DNA from: an uncultured Pelagibacteraceae bacterium
Lineage (GTDB): Bacteria; Pseudomonadota; Alphaproteobacteria; Pelagibacterales; Pelagibacteraceae
Direction of reading: 5' to 3'
DNA: 64,000 nt
Assembly (NCBI GenBank): GCA_902569735.1
Contig: CACFVE010000004.1
Span: forward strand, 1-64,000
Shown here: positions 35,219-47,186 of the stretch, one piece after another
Layout: every line of letters starts with the position of its first letter
Numbering within the stretch: the stretch's first letter is position 1
Position numbers and translations under genes: made by a program
The notes under the pieces: generated by a model
What the model saw: only the letters and a program-made list of their open reading frames with translations
Told to the model about the DNA's origin: nothing
Databases searched by the model: none

Positions 35219-36619
35219 ATGGATAATTTTGATTTAGTAGTAATCGGCGGAGGTCCTGGAGGTTATGTTTGTGCAATACGGGCTGCACAACTTGGTTTAA
35301 AAACAGCTTGCATTGAGTCCAGAGGAGCTTTAGGAGGAACTTGCCTTAATGTTGGTTGTATTCCTTCAAAAAGTTTACTTAATTTGTCTGAAAATTTCCA
35401 CAAAGCTAAAAAAGACTTTAACCAGCAAGGAATTGAGATTGAGGGTATTAAACTTAATATTGAAAAGATGATGTCGAATAAGAATAAATCAGTTCAAGTG
35501 CTTACCAAAGGCGTAGAATTTTTATTTAAAAAGAACAAAGTCACTTATTTAAAAGGAAAAGGTGTACTTTTTTCTAAAAACGATATCATTGTTTATGATA
35601 ACAACACAAAAAAAAACTATAAAACAAAAAATATTGTGATTGCCACTGGCTCGGAGGTAGCTTCTTTACCAGGAATAAAAATAGATGAGAAAAATATAAT
35701 TTCTTCAACTGGAGCCTTGTCATTAAAAAAAGTACCAAAAAAATTAGCAGTGGTTGGTGGAGGTTATATAGGTTTAGAAATGGGTTCGGTATGGTCTAGA
35801 TTAGGCTCAGAGGTCACAGTGATCGAATATCTTGATTTTATAACTCCTGGAATGGACAGAGAAATTTCAGACGAATTCAAAAAGATTTTAACTAAACAGG
35901 GCATTAAATTTAAGATGGGATCAAAAGTTAATTCAATAAAAAATAATGGTACAAAAGCATTAATTAATTATACAGATATTAAAAATTCAAAAGATGAAAC
36001 CTTAGAAGTCGACAAGGTTTTAGTTTCAGTTGGGCGAAAACCATACACAGAAGGACTTAATCTAACAAAAGTAGGGGTTAAAAAAGATAACAAAGGGAGA
36101 ATTGAAGTAAATTCAAAATTACAAACAACAGTCCAAAATATTTATGCTATTGGGGATGTTGTAAAAGGTCCGATGTTAGCCCATAAAGCTGAAGAGGAAG
36201 GTATAGCTGTAGCTGAAATTTTGGCTGGCCAAGCAGGACATGTTAACTATGATGTTATACCAGGAGTAATCTACACTTCACCAGAAGTTGCTACTGTAGG
36301 AAAAACTGAGGAACAACTTAAAGAGGAAAACAAAAACTATAAAGTTGGAAAATTTCCATTTTTGGCTAATTCTAGAGCAAAAGTAAATAATGAAACTGAG
36401 GGTTTTGTTAAGATTTTAGCTGATAGTAAATCTGATAAAGTTCTAGGTGTGCATATTATCGGCCCGCATTGTGGAGATATGATTGCTGAGATGGCATTAG
36501 CTATGGAATTTGGGGCAAGCGCAGAAGATATTGCAAGAACTTGTCATGCTCATCCAACTCACACAGAAGCAATTAAAGAAGCAGCATTAGCTGTTGATAA
36601 AAGACCAATTCATTTTTAA
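35219..36619 (+). CDS. lpd: Dihydrolipoamide dehydrogenase (E3)
   Basis: 466 aa; GGTCLNVGCIPSK redox motif, GGGYIGLEMGSVWSRLG, CHAHPTHTEAIKEAAL. Confidence 0.96.
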   Translation: MDNFDLVVIGGGPGGYVCAIRAAQLGLKTACIESRGALGGTCLNVGCIPSKSLLNLSENFHKAKKDFNQQGIEIEGIKLNIEKMMSNKNKSVQVLTKGVEFLFKKNKVTYLKGKGVLFSKNDIIVYDNNTKKNYKTKNIVIATGSEVASLPGIKIDEKNIISSTGALSLKKVPKKLAVVGGGYIGLEMGSVWSRLGSEVTVIEYLDFITPGMDREISDEFKKILTKQGIKFKMGSKVNSIKNNGTKALINYTDIKNSKDETLEVDKVLVSVGRKPYTEGLNLTKVGVKKDNKGRIEVNSKLQTTVQNIYAIGDVVKGPMLAHKAEEEGIAVAEILAGQAGHVNYDVIPGVIYTSPEVATVGKTEEQLKEENKNYKVGKFPFLANSRAKVNNETEGFVKILADSKSDKVLGVHIIGPHCGDMIAEMALAMEFGASAEDIARTCHAHPTHTEAIKEAALAVDKRPIHF

Positions 36620-36647
36620 TTAAGAATAATTCTAATAATATTATTGC

Positions 36648-38591
36648 ATGAAAGCACAAGTGTTGTTGCCTAAAGTTTTTAATTTTCCTTTTACCTATAA
36701 TTCTAAGACTAAAGGTAAAATTGGAAATCTAGTAGAAGTTCCATTTGGATCAAAAAAAGAAATAGGTGTAATTTGGAAAAATAATTATTTTGAACCCAAA
36801 AATATAAAAATAAAAGATATTAGTAAAAAAACGGAGTATTCTCTTAATAAAAAGTTAGTAGATTTTATAGAATGGTTTTCATCTTACAATATGGTTCCAA
36901 TCGGTCTTGTTTTAAAGATGGTGATTGGAAATATAGATAAATTTATAAGAATAAAAGATAATTCTATTGTAGTAAAAAAAACTGAAATAAAGAATTTTAA
37001 GTTGAATAAAGAACAGTTATCGGCACTTAAATTTCTAGAAAAAACAAATAATAAATTTGATGTATCTGTTTTGCAAGGAACGACCGGGTCAGGAAAAACT
37101 TTAGTATATTTTGAACGAATTAAAAAAATTATAGAAAAAAATAATCAAGCTCTAGTTTTATTGCCTGAAATATTTTTAACAAATGATTTTAAATCTAGAT
37201 TTGAAAATTTTTTTGGTTTTGAGCCAGCAATTTGGCATTCTAAAATAACACCTAAACAAAGAAGATTAATTTGGAAAGGAGTCATAAAGAATGAGATAAA
37301 AATACTAGTTGGTGCTAGATCAGCACTACTTTTACCTTTTAAAAAACTTGGAATTATAATTGTAGATGAAGAACATGATACATCTTACAAACAAGATGAA
37401 GGTGTAATTTATAATGCAAGAGATATGGCAATTTCGAGAGCGAACTTTGAAGGAATTCCTGTACATCTTGTTACTTCTGTTCCATCAATTGAAACATATA
37501 ACAATATTCAAAATAAAAAATATAGACATATAAAAATTTTTAAAAGATATGATAATTATCCTTTACCTAAGGCAAAAATAATTAATTTAAATCTAAATAA
37601 AAAAAAAAATAAGTTTATTGCCACTGAGACAATTGATTTGGTTAAAAAATATTTAGATAGAGGAGATCAAGCACTTTTTTTTATTAACAGAAGAGGTTTT
37701 GCTCCATATTTAATTTGTAAAAAATGTGGTTTTAAACATATTTGTTCTAACTGTTCATTATATTTAACATTTCATAAGATAAAAGATAAAGCGATATGCC
37801 ATCATTGTTCTTTTGAAAAAAAAATAAAAACCAAATGTAGATCAAAAGGCAACTGTGAATTTATTATGTATGGCCCTGGAGTTGAAAAAATATTTGAAGA
37901 AGTCAAAGTAATATTTCCTGATAAAAAAATTAATATATTTTCAAGTGATTATTTAAAAACAAAACATGAAACTGAAGATTTATTTAAAAATATAAATGAT
38001 AAAACAATAGACATTTTAGTTGGAACCCAAATGATTTCAAAAGGTTTCAATTTTCCAAAGTTAAATTGCATAGTGGTCATTGATGCTGATTTTTCAGGTA
38101 GAGGTTATGATTTAAGAACAACCGAGAAAAATATCCAACTTTATCATCAATTAAGTGGGAGAGCTGGAAGGTTTAGTTCTGAGTCTTTAATAATTTATCA
38201 AACATTAGTTCCTTCTGATGTAACTCTAAATGAATTGATTAAGAATAAATCAGAGGAACTTCTTAAGAATGAACTTTTATTAAGAGAAAAAAATAAATTA
38301 CCTCCATTTAAAAGATTAATTGCAATCATTATATCCTCAAAAGACCAAAACTTGAGCTTGCGGGGAGCTAGAGAGATTAAAATTAAATTAAATCAAATAA
38401 AAGATATCGAGGTTTTAGGGCCAGTGGACTCACCATTGTTGAAAATTAAAAAAAATTTTCGATCGAGGTTATTAATAAAGTTTGATAATCAAATTTTTAT
38501 GCAAAAAAAAATAACAAAAGTACTAAATGGGCTTAAAATCTCACAAAAAATTAAACTTAGGGTTGATGTAGATCCGATCAACTTTGCTTAA
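36648..38591 (+). CDS. priA: Primosomal protein N' (replication restart helicase)
   Basis: 647 aa; LQGTTGSGKTLVYF, VDEEHDTSYKQ, zinc-binding CKKCGFKHICSNCSLYLTFH, GTQMISKGFNFPKL. Confidence 0.94.
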   Translation: MKAQVLLPKVFNFPFTYNSKTKGKIGNLVEVPFGSKKEIGVIWKNNYFEPKNIKIKDISKKTEYSLNKKLVDFIEWFSSYNMVPIGLVLKMVIGNIDKFIRIKDNSIVVKKTEIKNFKLNKEQLSALKFLEKTNNKFDVSVLQGTTGSGKTLVYFERIKKIIEKNNQALVLLPEIFLTNDFKSRFENFFGFEPAIWHSKITPKQRRLIWKGVIKNEIKILVGARSALLLPFKKLGIIIVDEEHDTSYKQDEGVIYNARDMAISRANFEGIPVHLVTSVPSIETYNNIQNKKYRHIKIFKRYDNYPLPKAKIINLNLNKKKNKFIATETIDLVKKYLDRGDQALFFINRRGFAPYLICKKCGFKHICSNCSLYLTFHKIKDKAICHHCSFEKKIKTKCRSKGNCEFIMYGPGVEKIFEEVKVIFPDKKINIFSSDYLKTKHETEDLFKNINDKTIDILVGTQMISKGFNFPKLNCIVVIDADFSGRGYDLRTTEKNIQLYHQLSGRAGRFSSESLIIYQTLVPSDVTLNELIKNKSEELLKNELLLREKNKLPPFKRLIAIIISSKDQNLSLRGAREIKIKLNQIKDIEVLGPVDSPLLKIKKNFRSRLLIKFDNQIFMQKKITKVLNGLKISQKIKLRVDVDPINFA

Positions 38592-38603
38592 GTTCAAAAT
38601 TGG

Positions 38604-38619
38604 TAACTTGATCAAGTTA
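38604..38619. promoter_or_regulatory. 16-bp perfect palindrome TAACTTGATCAAGTTA upstream of atpH, abutting a TATACT -10-like element
   Basis: Self-complementary; TATACT at 38618-38623 overlaps its right end. Confidence 0.45.
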
Positions 38620-38672
38620 TACTCTTATGGTACGACCACTCCATTATTTCACGATAAATTCTGACAATTAAA

Positions 38673-39230
38673 ATGAGTACAAATAAATCTTTCTCTTCCG
38701 AAACATCTGAAAGGTATTCTCGTGCTTTATTTGCAGTAGCTAATGAGAGTAATGAACTAGATAAAACTGAGAATGACATAAGAAATTTTCAATCTCTTTT
38801 TAATTCTAGCTCTGAAATAAAAAATTTTATACAAAATCCTACTCAAAACAAAAATACTCAAAAAAGTGTTATTCTTCTAATAACAGAAAAATTGGGTTTT
38901 TCTAAAAATTTAAAAAATTTCTTTTTACTCTTAATTGAAAAAAGAAGAATATTTTTTGTAAAAAAAATTTTTGAAAGTTTTTTAAAATTGTGCTCTAAAA
39001 AAAGAGGGGAATTAAAAGCTTCATTAATTTCATCGAAAGAATTATCTCGAACCGAATTAGATGAAATAAGTAAAGATTTGTCAAAATCAATGGGATCAAC
39101 CATAAAATTTGACTATAAAGTGGATAAAGAACTAATCGGCGGCTTAAAGCTTCAACTAGGTAGTTTTATGATTGATACTTCCATTAAAAATAAATTAAAA
39201 AAATATAAACAAGCAATGTTAGAAAACTAA
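38673..39230 (+). CDS. atpH: ATP synthase F1 delta subunit
   Basis: 185 aa; [15 protein letters not shown]-terminal [21 protein letters not shown]. Confidence 0.94.
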   Translation: MSTNKSFSSETSERYSRALFAVANESNELDKTENDIRNFQSLFNSSSEIKNFIQNPTQNKNTQKSVILLITEKLGFSKNLKNFFLLLIEKRRIFFVKKIFESFLKLCSKKRGELKASLISSKELSRTELDEISKDLSKSMGSTIKFDYKVDKELIGGLKLQLGSFMIDTSIKNKLKKYKQAMLEN

Positions 39231-39231
39231 T

Positions 39232-40761
39232 ATGACAATTAATCCTTCAGAAGTTACAAAACTATTAAAAGATCAAATTAAGAATTTTGGTGAAAAAGCA
39301 GAAGTTTCAGAAATTGGAAAAGTGCTATCAGTTGGAGACGGTATCGCGCGTGTTTTTGGTTTAGATAATGTTCAAGCAGGTGAAATGGTTGAATTTGAGG
39401 ATGGATCTAAAGGAATGGCTCTAAATTTGGAAAGTGATAATGTTGGAGTGGTTATTTTTGGGGATGATAGAAAAATTAAAGAAGGAGATACAATTAAAAG
39501 AACAAATGCAATTGTAGATGTACCTGTAGGCAAAGAACTTTTAGGAAGAGTAGTTGATGGACTAGGCAATCCTATAGATGGGAAAGGAGTGCTTTCTGCT
39601 AAAAATAGAAAACGTGTTGAAGTTAAAGCACCGGGTATTATTCCAAGACAATCAGTTAGTGAGCCAATGCAAACAGGTTTAAAGTCTATAGACTCTCTTA
39701 TACCGATTGGAAGGGGACAACGAGAATTAATTATTGGAGACAGACAAACTGGAAAAACTGCTGTAGCAATTGATGCAATTATAAATCAAAAAACAATCAA
39801 TGAGTCTTCAGATGAAAAGAAAAAATTATATTGTGTATATGTAGCAATTGGTCAAAAACGTTCTACAGTAGCTCAAATAACAAAGACATTAGAAGAAGCT
39901 GGCGCTCTAAAATACACAACTATAGTAGCGGCAACTGCATCTGACTCCGCTCCATTACAATTCTTAGCACCTTATACTGGATGCACAATAGGAGAATATT
40001 TTAGAGATAACGGTATGCATGCTTTAATTGTTTATGATGATTTATCAAAACAAGCAGTTGCCTACAGACAAATGTCTTTATTATTAAGAAGACCACCTGG
40101 AAGAGAAGCATATCCTGGGGATGTATTTTATTTACATAGTAGACTGTTAGAACGTGCATCAAAACTAAATGAGAAAAGTGGAGGAGGATCTTTAACAGCT
40201 TTACCTATTATTGAGACACAGGCGGGAGATGTTTCAGCATACATTCCAACTAATGTTATCTCTATAACGGACGGACAAATATTTTTAGAGACTGAGCTAT
40301 TCAACCAGGGAATTCGACCAGCAGTAAACGTAGGACTTTCCGTATCACGAGTAGGTTCAGCTGCACAAACTAAGGCGATGAAAAAAGTAGCAGGTTCTAT
40401 CAAGTTAGAATTAGCTCAGTATAGAGAAATGGCTGCGTTTGCGCAGTTTGGTTCAGATTTAGATGCCTCTACGCAAAAATTATTAAATCGAGGATCGAAA
40501 TTAACGGAACTATTAAAACAAGATCAATATTCACCAATGACTGTAGCAGAGCAGGTAATTTCAGTATTTACAGGAGTAAAAGGTTTTCTTGATGATATTG
40601 AATTAAATAAAATAAAAAACTTTGAAAAAGACATTATTGAGAAAATAAAATCAGAAAAACCTGAAATAATCGATTCTATAGAGTCATCAGGAAAACTTGA
40701 AGAAAATACAGAAAAAGATCTTTCCTTAATAATTGAGGAATATAAAAAAGGAAATAAATAA
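39232..40761 (+). CDS. atpA: ATP synthase F1 alpha subunit
   Basis: 509 aa; [28 protein letters not shown]. Confidence 0.97.
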   Translation: MTINPSEVTKLLKDQIKNFGEKAEVSEIGKVLSVGDGIARVFGLDNVQAGEMVEFEDGSKGMALNLESDNVGVVIFGDDRKIKEGDTIKRTNAIVDVPVGKELLGRVVDGLGNPIDGKGVLSAKNRKRVEVKAPGIIPRQSVSEPMQTGLKSIDSLIPIGRGQRELIIGDRQTGKTAVAIDAIINQKTINESSDEKKKLYCVYVAIGQKRSTVAQITKTLEEAGALKYTTIVAATASDSAPLQFLAPYTGCTIGEYFRDNGMHALIVYDDLSKQAVAYRQMSLLLRRPPGREAYPGDVFYLHSRLLERASKLNEKSGGGSLTALPIIETQAGDVSAYIPTNVISITDGQIFLETELFNQGIRPAVNVGLSVSRVGSAAQTKAMKKVAGSIKLELAQYREMAAFAQFGSDLDASTQKLLNRGSKLTELLKQDQYSPMTVAEQVISVFTGVKGFLDDIELNKIKNFEKDIIEKIKSEKPEIIDSIESSGKLEENTEKDLSLIIEEYKKGNK

Positions 40762-41639
40762 TGCCAAGTTTAGACGATCTTAAGAAGAGAATTAAAAGCG
40801 TTAAATCTACACAGAAGATTACAAAAGCAATGAAAATGGTAGCTGCGGCTAAATTGAAAAAAGCACAAGAAAATGCTGAAAAAGGAAGACCTTACAGTCA
40901 AAAAATGCAAAATATAATTCTTAATTTAACTAAATCAATCAACGATCCAGAAAATGCTCCCAAGCTCCTTGTAGGCACAGGAAAAGATAAAATCAATTTA
41001 TGTGTGGTATTAACAGCAGATAGAGGATTGTGTGGTGGTTTTAACTCTAATATTTGTAAACTTGCAAAGACAAAGTTTGAAAAGATTTTGAGTGAAGGAA
41101 AAGAACTTAAAATAATTACAGTAGGAACTAAAGGTTTGGATCAGATTAAAAGAGAATATGGAAAATATGTAATTAAAAAATTTAGTTTTAAAAATAAGAA
41201 ACAAATTACATTTAGCGAAGCTGAAACGGTAGGAAATGAAATCATAAATTTATTTAAACAAAATCAATTTGATAAATGTATTTTGTTTTATAATAATTTT
41301 AAAAATGTAATTACACAGATCCCACAAGCTCAACAAATTATCCCAGCAGAAAATAACTCATCAAAAGAAAAAGAAGAAAGTCTGACTTCGTATGAGTTTG
41401 AACCTGAGGAAGATGAAATTTTAGAAGATTTATTACCTAAAAATATTTCAACACAAGTTTTCAAAGCTTTCTTAGAAAATGCTGCTAGCGAACAAGGTTC
41501 TAGAATGACTGCAATGGATAATGCCACAAGAAATGCAGGAGAATTAGTTGATAAACTTACAATTAATTATAACAGAAGCAGACAAGCTTCAATTACAAAA
41601 GAATTAATAGAAATTATATCAGGAGCAGAAAGCTTATAA
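40761..41639 (+). CDS. atpG: ATP synthase F1 gamma subunit
   Basis: 292 aa; RIKSVKSTQKITKAMKMVAAAKL, C-term NRSRQASITKELIEIISGAESL. Confidence 0.96.
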   Translation: MPSLDDLKKRIKSVKSTQKITKAMKMVAAAKLKKAQENAEKGRPYSQKMQNIILNLTKSINDPENAPKLLVGTGKDKINLCVVLTADRGLCGGFNSNICKLAKTKFEKILSEGKELKIITVGTKGLDQIKREYGKYVIKKFSFKNKKQITFSEAETVGNEIINLFKQNQFDKCILFYNNFKNVITQIPQAQQIIPAENNSSKEKEESLTSYEFEPEEDEILEDLLPKNISTQVFKAFLENAASEQGSRMTAMDNATRNAGELVDKLTINYNRSRQASITKELIEIISGAESL

Positions 41640-43061
<1,422 letters not shown>

Positions 43062-43063
43062 CC

Positions 43064-43456
43064 ATGTCAGAGAATTTTACTGTAGAAATTATTAGTCCAG
43101 ATAAATCAATTTTAAAAGCAGAGGCAAATGAAGTGACGATCCCATCCTATGAGGGTCAAATGGGAATATTGAAAGATCACATACCATTAATTACATTTTT
43201 GAGACCTGGTTTAATAATAATTAAAGAGAATAGTGGAGAAAAAAAATTTTTTATTGAAGAAGGAACAGTAGAATTTTCAAATAACAACTTGTTAATATTA
43301 ACTTCAACTGTAAAAAGTTTGGATAGTTTAGATAAAAATTCTATAGATATAATTATAAAAACATCAGAAGAAAAAATAAGCAAGGATGAAATTAGTGATA
43401 AAGAAAAATATTTATTGTCATACAAGATTGATACGCTTAAAACTATTAATCAATAA
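43064..43456 (+). CDS. atpC: ATP synthase F1 epsilon subunit
   Basis: 130 aa; position after atpD; VEIISPDKSILKAEANEVTIPSYEGQMGIL. Confidence 0.94.
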   Translation: MSENFTVEIISPDKSILKAEANEVTIPSYEGQMGILKDHIPLITFLRPGLIIIKENSGEKKFFIEEGTVEFSNNNLLILTSTVKSLDSLDKNSIDIIIKTSEEKISKDEISDKEKYLLSYKIDTLKTINQ

Positions 43457-43916
43457 ATTTTTTTAATTCTACAAGTAACTTTTCATAAACATTTTTTTTA
43501 AAATTAACAATTACATTTGGGAGTTCATTCATATCTATCCACTTCCATTCTATGAACTCTGGATGTTTTGTTTTTAAGCTAATTTCATCTTCCCTTCCTG
43601 TAAATCTGGCTATGAACCATTTTTGTTTTTGTCCCCTGAATTTTCCTTTCCAAACAATACCTAAAAGATTTTTGGGTAATTCATATTCAAACCATTCATC
43701 TAACTCTTTTAAAATTTTGATACTTTTAATACTTGTTTCTTCATTCAATTCTCTTTTCATTGCGTTTAGAAAATTTTCATTCTCATTGACACCACCCTGA
43801 GGCATTTGCCATTTGTTGATAGGATTATCTTTGCGTTTTCCAACAAAAATTTTATTTTCGTTATTTAAAACTATTACACCTACACCAATTCTTAAGGGAA
43901 GTTTTTTTTCTGTCAT
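43446..43916 (-). CDS. rppH: RNA pyrophosphohydrolase (Nudix)
   Basis: 156 aa; RIGVGVIVLNNENKIFVGKR, GGVNENENFLNAMKRELNEETS Nudix box. Confidence 0.9.
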   Translation of the reverse strand: MTEKKLPLRIGVGVIVLNNENKIFVGKRKDNPINKWQMPQGGVNENENFLNAMKRELNEETSIKSIKILKELDEWFEYELPKNLLGIVWKGKFRGQKQKWFIARFTGREDEISLKTKHPEFIEWKWIDMNELPNVIVNFKKNVYEKLLVELKKFID

Positions 43917-43917
43917 T

Positions 43918-45054
43918 TTAAGAATTAAATAATTTTAAAGCGTAATTTAATTGATTATCATTCTCTGTATTTATCTTAAAATTATCTTCTTTCTCTTTTA
44001 CAATTATATCTGGAGAAACTCCGACCTCAGATATAGAACTTCCTGATGGTAAATAATATTTGGAAATTGTAAGTCTTATTCCTCCTCCGTTTCGTAAAGG
44101 AATAATTGATTGCACAGAACCTTTACCATAAGAATTTTCTCCTAAAATAATCGCTCTTTTATGGTCTTTTAGCGCTCCTGCAAATATTTCTGAGGCTGAG
44201 GCAGATCCGTTATTAATTAAAACTATTATAGGTTTACCTTTAATTTCATCACCTTTTCTTGCAAAAAATTTTCTTGTTTCCGAAGCTTTACGTCCTTTTG
44301 TCGAAACTATTTCACCGTCATCTAAAAAAAAATCTGTAATATTGATAGCTTGAGTTAACAATCCTCCAGGATTATTTCTTAAATCTAATATGTAACCTTG
44401 GATTTTTAAATTTTTTTCAAACTTTTTTACTATTTCTAGGAATTGTTTATCAGTATTTTCATTAAATGATCTAAGCCTTATGTATCCTAAATCTTTATTC
44501 TTTCCTAATATTTCGGAATTGACTGATTTAACTTCAATTACTTTTCGAGTAATATTAAATTCTAATGGTTTTTTTATGTTTTTTCTTCTAATTGTTAATT
44601 TAATGGAAGTTCCTACGGGACCCCTCATTAATTTAACAGCTTCCATTAAAGATTTTCCCTGAACTTGATCATCACCTATTTTTACTATGTAGTCTCCAGC
44701 TTTTATTCCTGCTTTTGCTGCCGGCGTATCATCTATTGGAGATATAACCTTTACTAAACCAGACTCCATGCCTATTTCTATTCCTAATCCTCCAAATTCT
44801 CCTCGAGTATCCGTTTGCATTTCTTCAAATAACTCAGGACTCATATAAGCCGAGTATGGATCGAGCGATTGAAGAACACCATTAATAGCTGAGTCCATAA
44901 CTTCAGATTGATTAATATCATCTACGTAGTCTTTCTTAATTTTTTCTAAGACTTCTCCGAAAAGATCGATTTTTTTATAAAGTTCATTGCTTGAGTAAGA
45001 ATAAGTAAAATTTAAATTAAAAAACAATATAATTAAAAAAATAATTTTTTTCAT
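43918..45054 (-). CDS. ctpA: Carboxyl-terminal processing protease (S41), start moved to 45054
   Basis: MKKIIFLIILFFNLNF signal peptide after trimming; PDZ GLGIEIG..., GSASASEIFAGALKDH, GKGSVQ. Confidence 0.92.
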   Translation of the reverse strand: MKKIIFLIILFFNLNFTYSYSSNELYKKIDLFGEVLEKIKKDYVDDINQSEVMDSAINGVLQSLDPYSAYMSPELFEEMQTDTRGEFGGLGIEIGMESGLVKVISPIDDTPAAKAGIKAGDYIVKIGDDQVQGKSLMEAVKLMRGPVGTSIKLTIRRKNIKKPLEFNITRKVIEVKSVNSEILGKNKDLGYIRLRSFNENTDKQFLEIVKKFEKNLKIQGYILDLRNNPGGLLTQAINITDFFLDDGEIVSTKGRKASETRKFFARKGDEIKGKPIIVLINNGSASASEIFAGALKDHKRAIILGENSYGKGSVQSIIPLRNGGGIRLTISKYYLPSGSSISEVGVSPDIIVKEKEDNFKINTENDNQLNYALKLFNS

Positions 45055-45398
45055 ACTATTGCCTTTTCTTTGGGTATCTCTTCTGACCACATTTTTTCTA
45101 AGTCATAGAATTTTCTTTTTTCAGGATGAAAAATATGGATTATGATGTCATTAGTATCAACTAATTTCCAATCATTGCTCTCTCTTCCTTCGATACGGCA
45201 CTCAATTAATCCTATTTTTTTTAGTTCTACTTCAAGAATTTCTGAAAGAGCTTGTAAATGTCTGGAAGAAGTACCTGAAGCAATAATCATATAATCCGCT
45301 ATATAAGATTTATTTTTCAAATTAATAGAGGTAATATTTGTGGCTTTATTATTATCTAAAATTTTTTCAATATTTTTTTTTATATCTACTATTTTCAT
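45051..45398 (-). CDS. rsfS: Ribosome silencing factor RsfS
   Basis: 115 aa; DYMIIASGTSSRHLQALSE, DWKLVDTNDIIIHIFHPEKRKFYDLEKMW. Confidence 0.93.
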   Translation of the reverse strand: MKIVDIKKNIEKILDNNKATNITSINLKNKSYIADYMIIASGTSSRHLQALSEILEVELKKIGLIECRIEGRESNDWKLVDTNDIIIHIFHPEKRKFYDLEKMWSEEIPKEKAIV

Positions 45399-45940
45399 TA
45401 AAAATTTTTTAAATAATTTTTTTTGATATTAGATGAAGAAATATTGATTAATTTATTGTTAATATAGACTATGTTTTTTTTATTAATATATTTCACAATT
45501 TTAGATTCCTTACTTTTTTTATCATATCCTTTCCTAGAAAAAACAATTAATTTTGTTAATTTAACTATCTTTTTCCAATTTGTCCACTTATGAAAATCTA
45601 ATAAGTTATCCGAACCTAAAATTAAACATAAATTTTTTTGTTTTTTTGTCTTTCTAAAGTAATTTATTACATTAATAGTGCGAGGAGATTTAATTTTATT
45701 ATCTAAATACAAAACTTTAATATTTTTATATTTTTTTACAGCTTTTTTACATTTTGACATTCTATGTTTTAACGAAAAAAAAGGTTTTTTTTTGAAAGGA
45801 TTTTTTTTTGTAACAATCCAATAAATTTTTGTAAGTTTTATTTGTTTCAAACTAATTTTAGAAATTTCAACGTGTCCTTTATGTGGTGGATCAAAACTTC
45901 CACCAAAAATACCAATCGAGTTTCTGATAGGTTCTATCAT
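45398..45940 (-). CDS. nadD: Nicotinate-nucleotide adenylyltransferase
   Basis: 180 aa; IGIFGGSFDPPHKGHVEIS, ILGSDNLLDFHKW, ISSSNIK. Confidence 0.93.
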   Translation of the reverse strand: MIEPIRNSIGIFGGSFDPPHKGHVEISKISLKQIKLTKIYWIVTKKNPFKKKPFFSLKHRMSKCKKAVKKYKNIKVLYLDNKIKSPRTINVINYFRKTKKQKNLCLILGSDNLLDFHKWTNWKKIVKLTKLIVFSRKGYDKKSKESKIVKYINKKNIVYINNKLINISSSNIKKNYLKNF

Positions 45941-45943
45941 TAA

Positions 45944-47185
45944 TTATGGCCTAACAATTCCTTTTCCAGATACAATATATTTGTAGGAGGTTAGTTGATT
46001 AATTCCAACAGGGCCTCTCGGAGGAAGTTTATTAGTAGAGATTCCAATTTCTCCTCCGAAACCAAACTCTCCTCCATCTGCAAATTGAGTTGAAACGTTA
46101 TGCATTGCTATAGAGCTATTCACTCCATCTAAGAATATTTTTGCATTTTTTGAGTTATTTGTAATAATGCTATCAGTATGCATAGTTCCATATTTTAAAA
46201 TATGATTAACAGCATCTTTAACGTTTTTAACAGTTTTTATAGATATTATTTTATCTAAATATTCAGTTTTCCAATCAATTTCTTTTGCGTTTTTAAGTTT
46301 ATTTCTAAAAAGTTTATTAATTTTTTTATCTACACGGACTTCACATCCAGAAGAAATCAATGAGTCTATTATTTTTTTTCCGTGAGTATTCAATGCTTTT
46401 TCATGAATTAATAAAGTTTCTAAGGCACCACAAATACTTGTTCTTCTCATTTTTGCGTTAATAATAATTTTTTTTGCCATTGATATATTTGATTTTTGAT
46501 CTACATAAATGTGACACAACCCTTCGAGATGACCGATGACATGAATGTTTGAAAATTTTTGTACTTTTGATACCAACCCTTTGCCTCCTCTTGGAACAAT
46601 TACATCAATATAATTACTCATTTTTGATAGAAGCAAATCAACAATTCTTCTTTCTTTTTTCTCTATAAATTGAACGCAGTTTTTATTTATATTATTTTTA
46701 CTTAAAGAATCACGAAACAGATCAGCAAGCAACTTATTGGAATTGTAAGCTTCTGATCCTCCTCTTAAAATAGAACAATTTCCAGATTTTAAACATAAAG
46801 CTGCTACATCAGCAGTAACATTTGGCCTACTTTCATAAATTACACCTACAACTCCTATAGGAGTAGAAATTTTTTTAATTTTAAGTTTATTTGGTCTTTG
46901 CCATTTTTCTAATATTCGACCAACTGGATTTTTAAATTTAGCTATTTGATTAATCGAGTTTCTAATTCCGTCGATTCTTTTATCATTTAAAATTAATCTA
47001 TCTACTAAATACTCTCTTTTTACATTTTTAACATCTTTAAGATTTTCTTGAATTATTTTTTTTTTGTTTTTTAAAATAGCTGAAATATAATCCTTTAAAA
47101 CTAATTTGATTTTACTATGATTTACAGTTTTTAGTTCCTCAAAAGCTTTTCTGGCATTTAATCCAATATTATTTAAATATTTCAT
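45944..47185 (-). CDS. proA: Gamma-glutamyl phosphate reductase
   Basis: 413 aa; PIGVVGVIYESRPNVTADVAALCLKSGN, VIGHLEGLCHIYVD, FGFGGEIGISTNKLPPRGPVG. Confidence 0.95.
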   Translation of the reverse strand: MKYLNNIGLNARKAFEELKTVNHSKIKLVLKDYISAILKNKKKIIQENLKDVKNVKREYLVDRLILNDKRIDGIRNSINQIAKFKNPVGRILEKWQRPNKLKIKKISTPIGVVGVIYESRPNVTADVAALCLKSGNCSILRGGSEAYNSNKLLADLFRDSLSKNNINKNCVQFIEKKERRIVDLLLSKMSNYIDVIVPRGGKGLVSKVQKFSNIHVIGHLEGLCHIYVDQKSNISMAKKIIINAKMRRTSICGALETLLIHEKALNTHGKKIIDSLISSGCEVRVDKKINKLFRNKLKNAKEIDWKTEYLDKIISIKTVKNVKDAVNHILKYGTMHTDSIITNNSKNAKIFLDGVNSSIAMHNVSTQFADGGEFGFGGEIGISTNKLPPRGPVGINQLTSYKYIVSGKGIVRP

Positions 47186-47186
47186 T

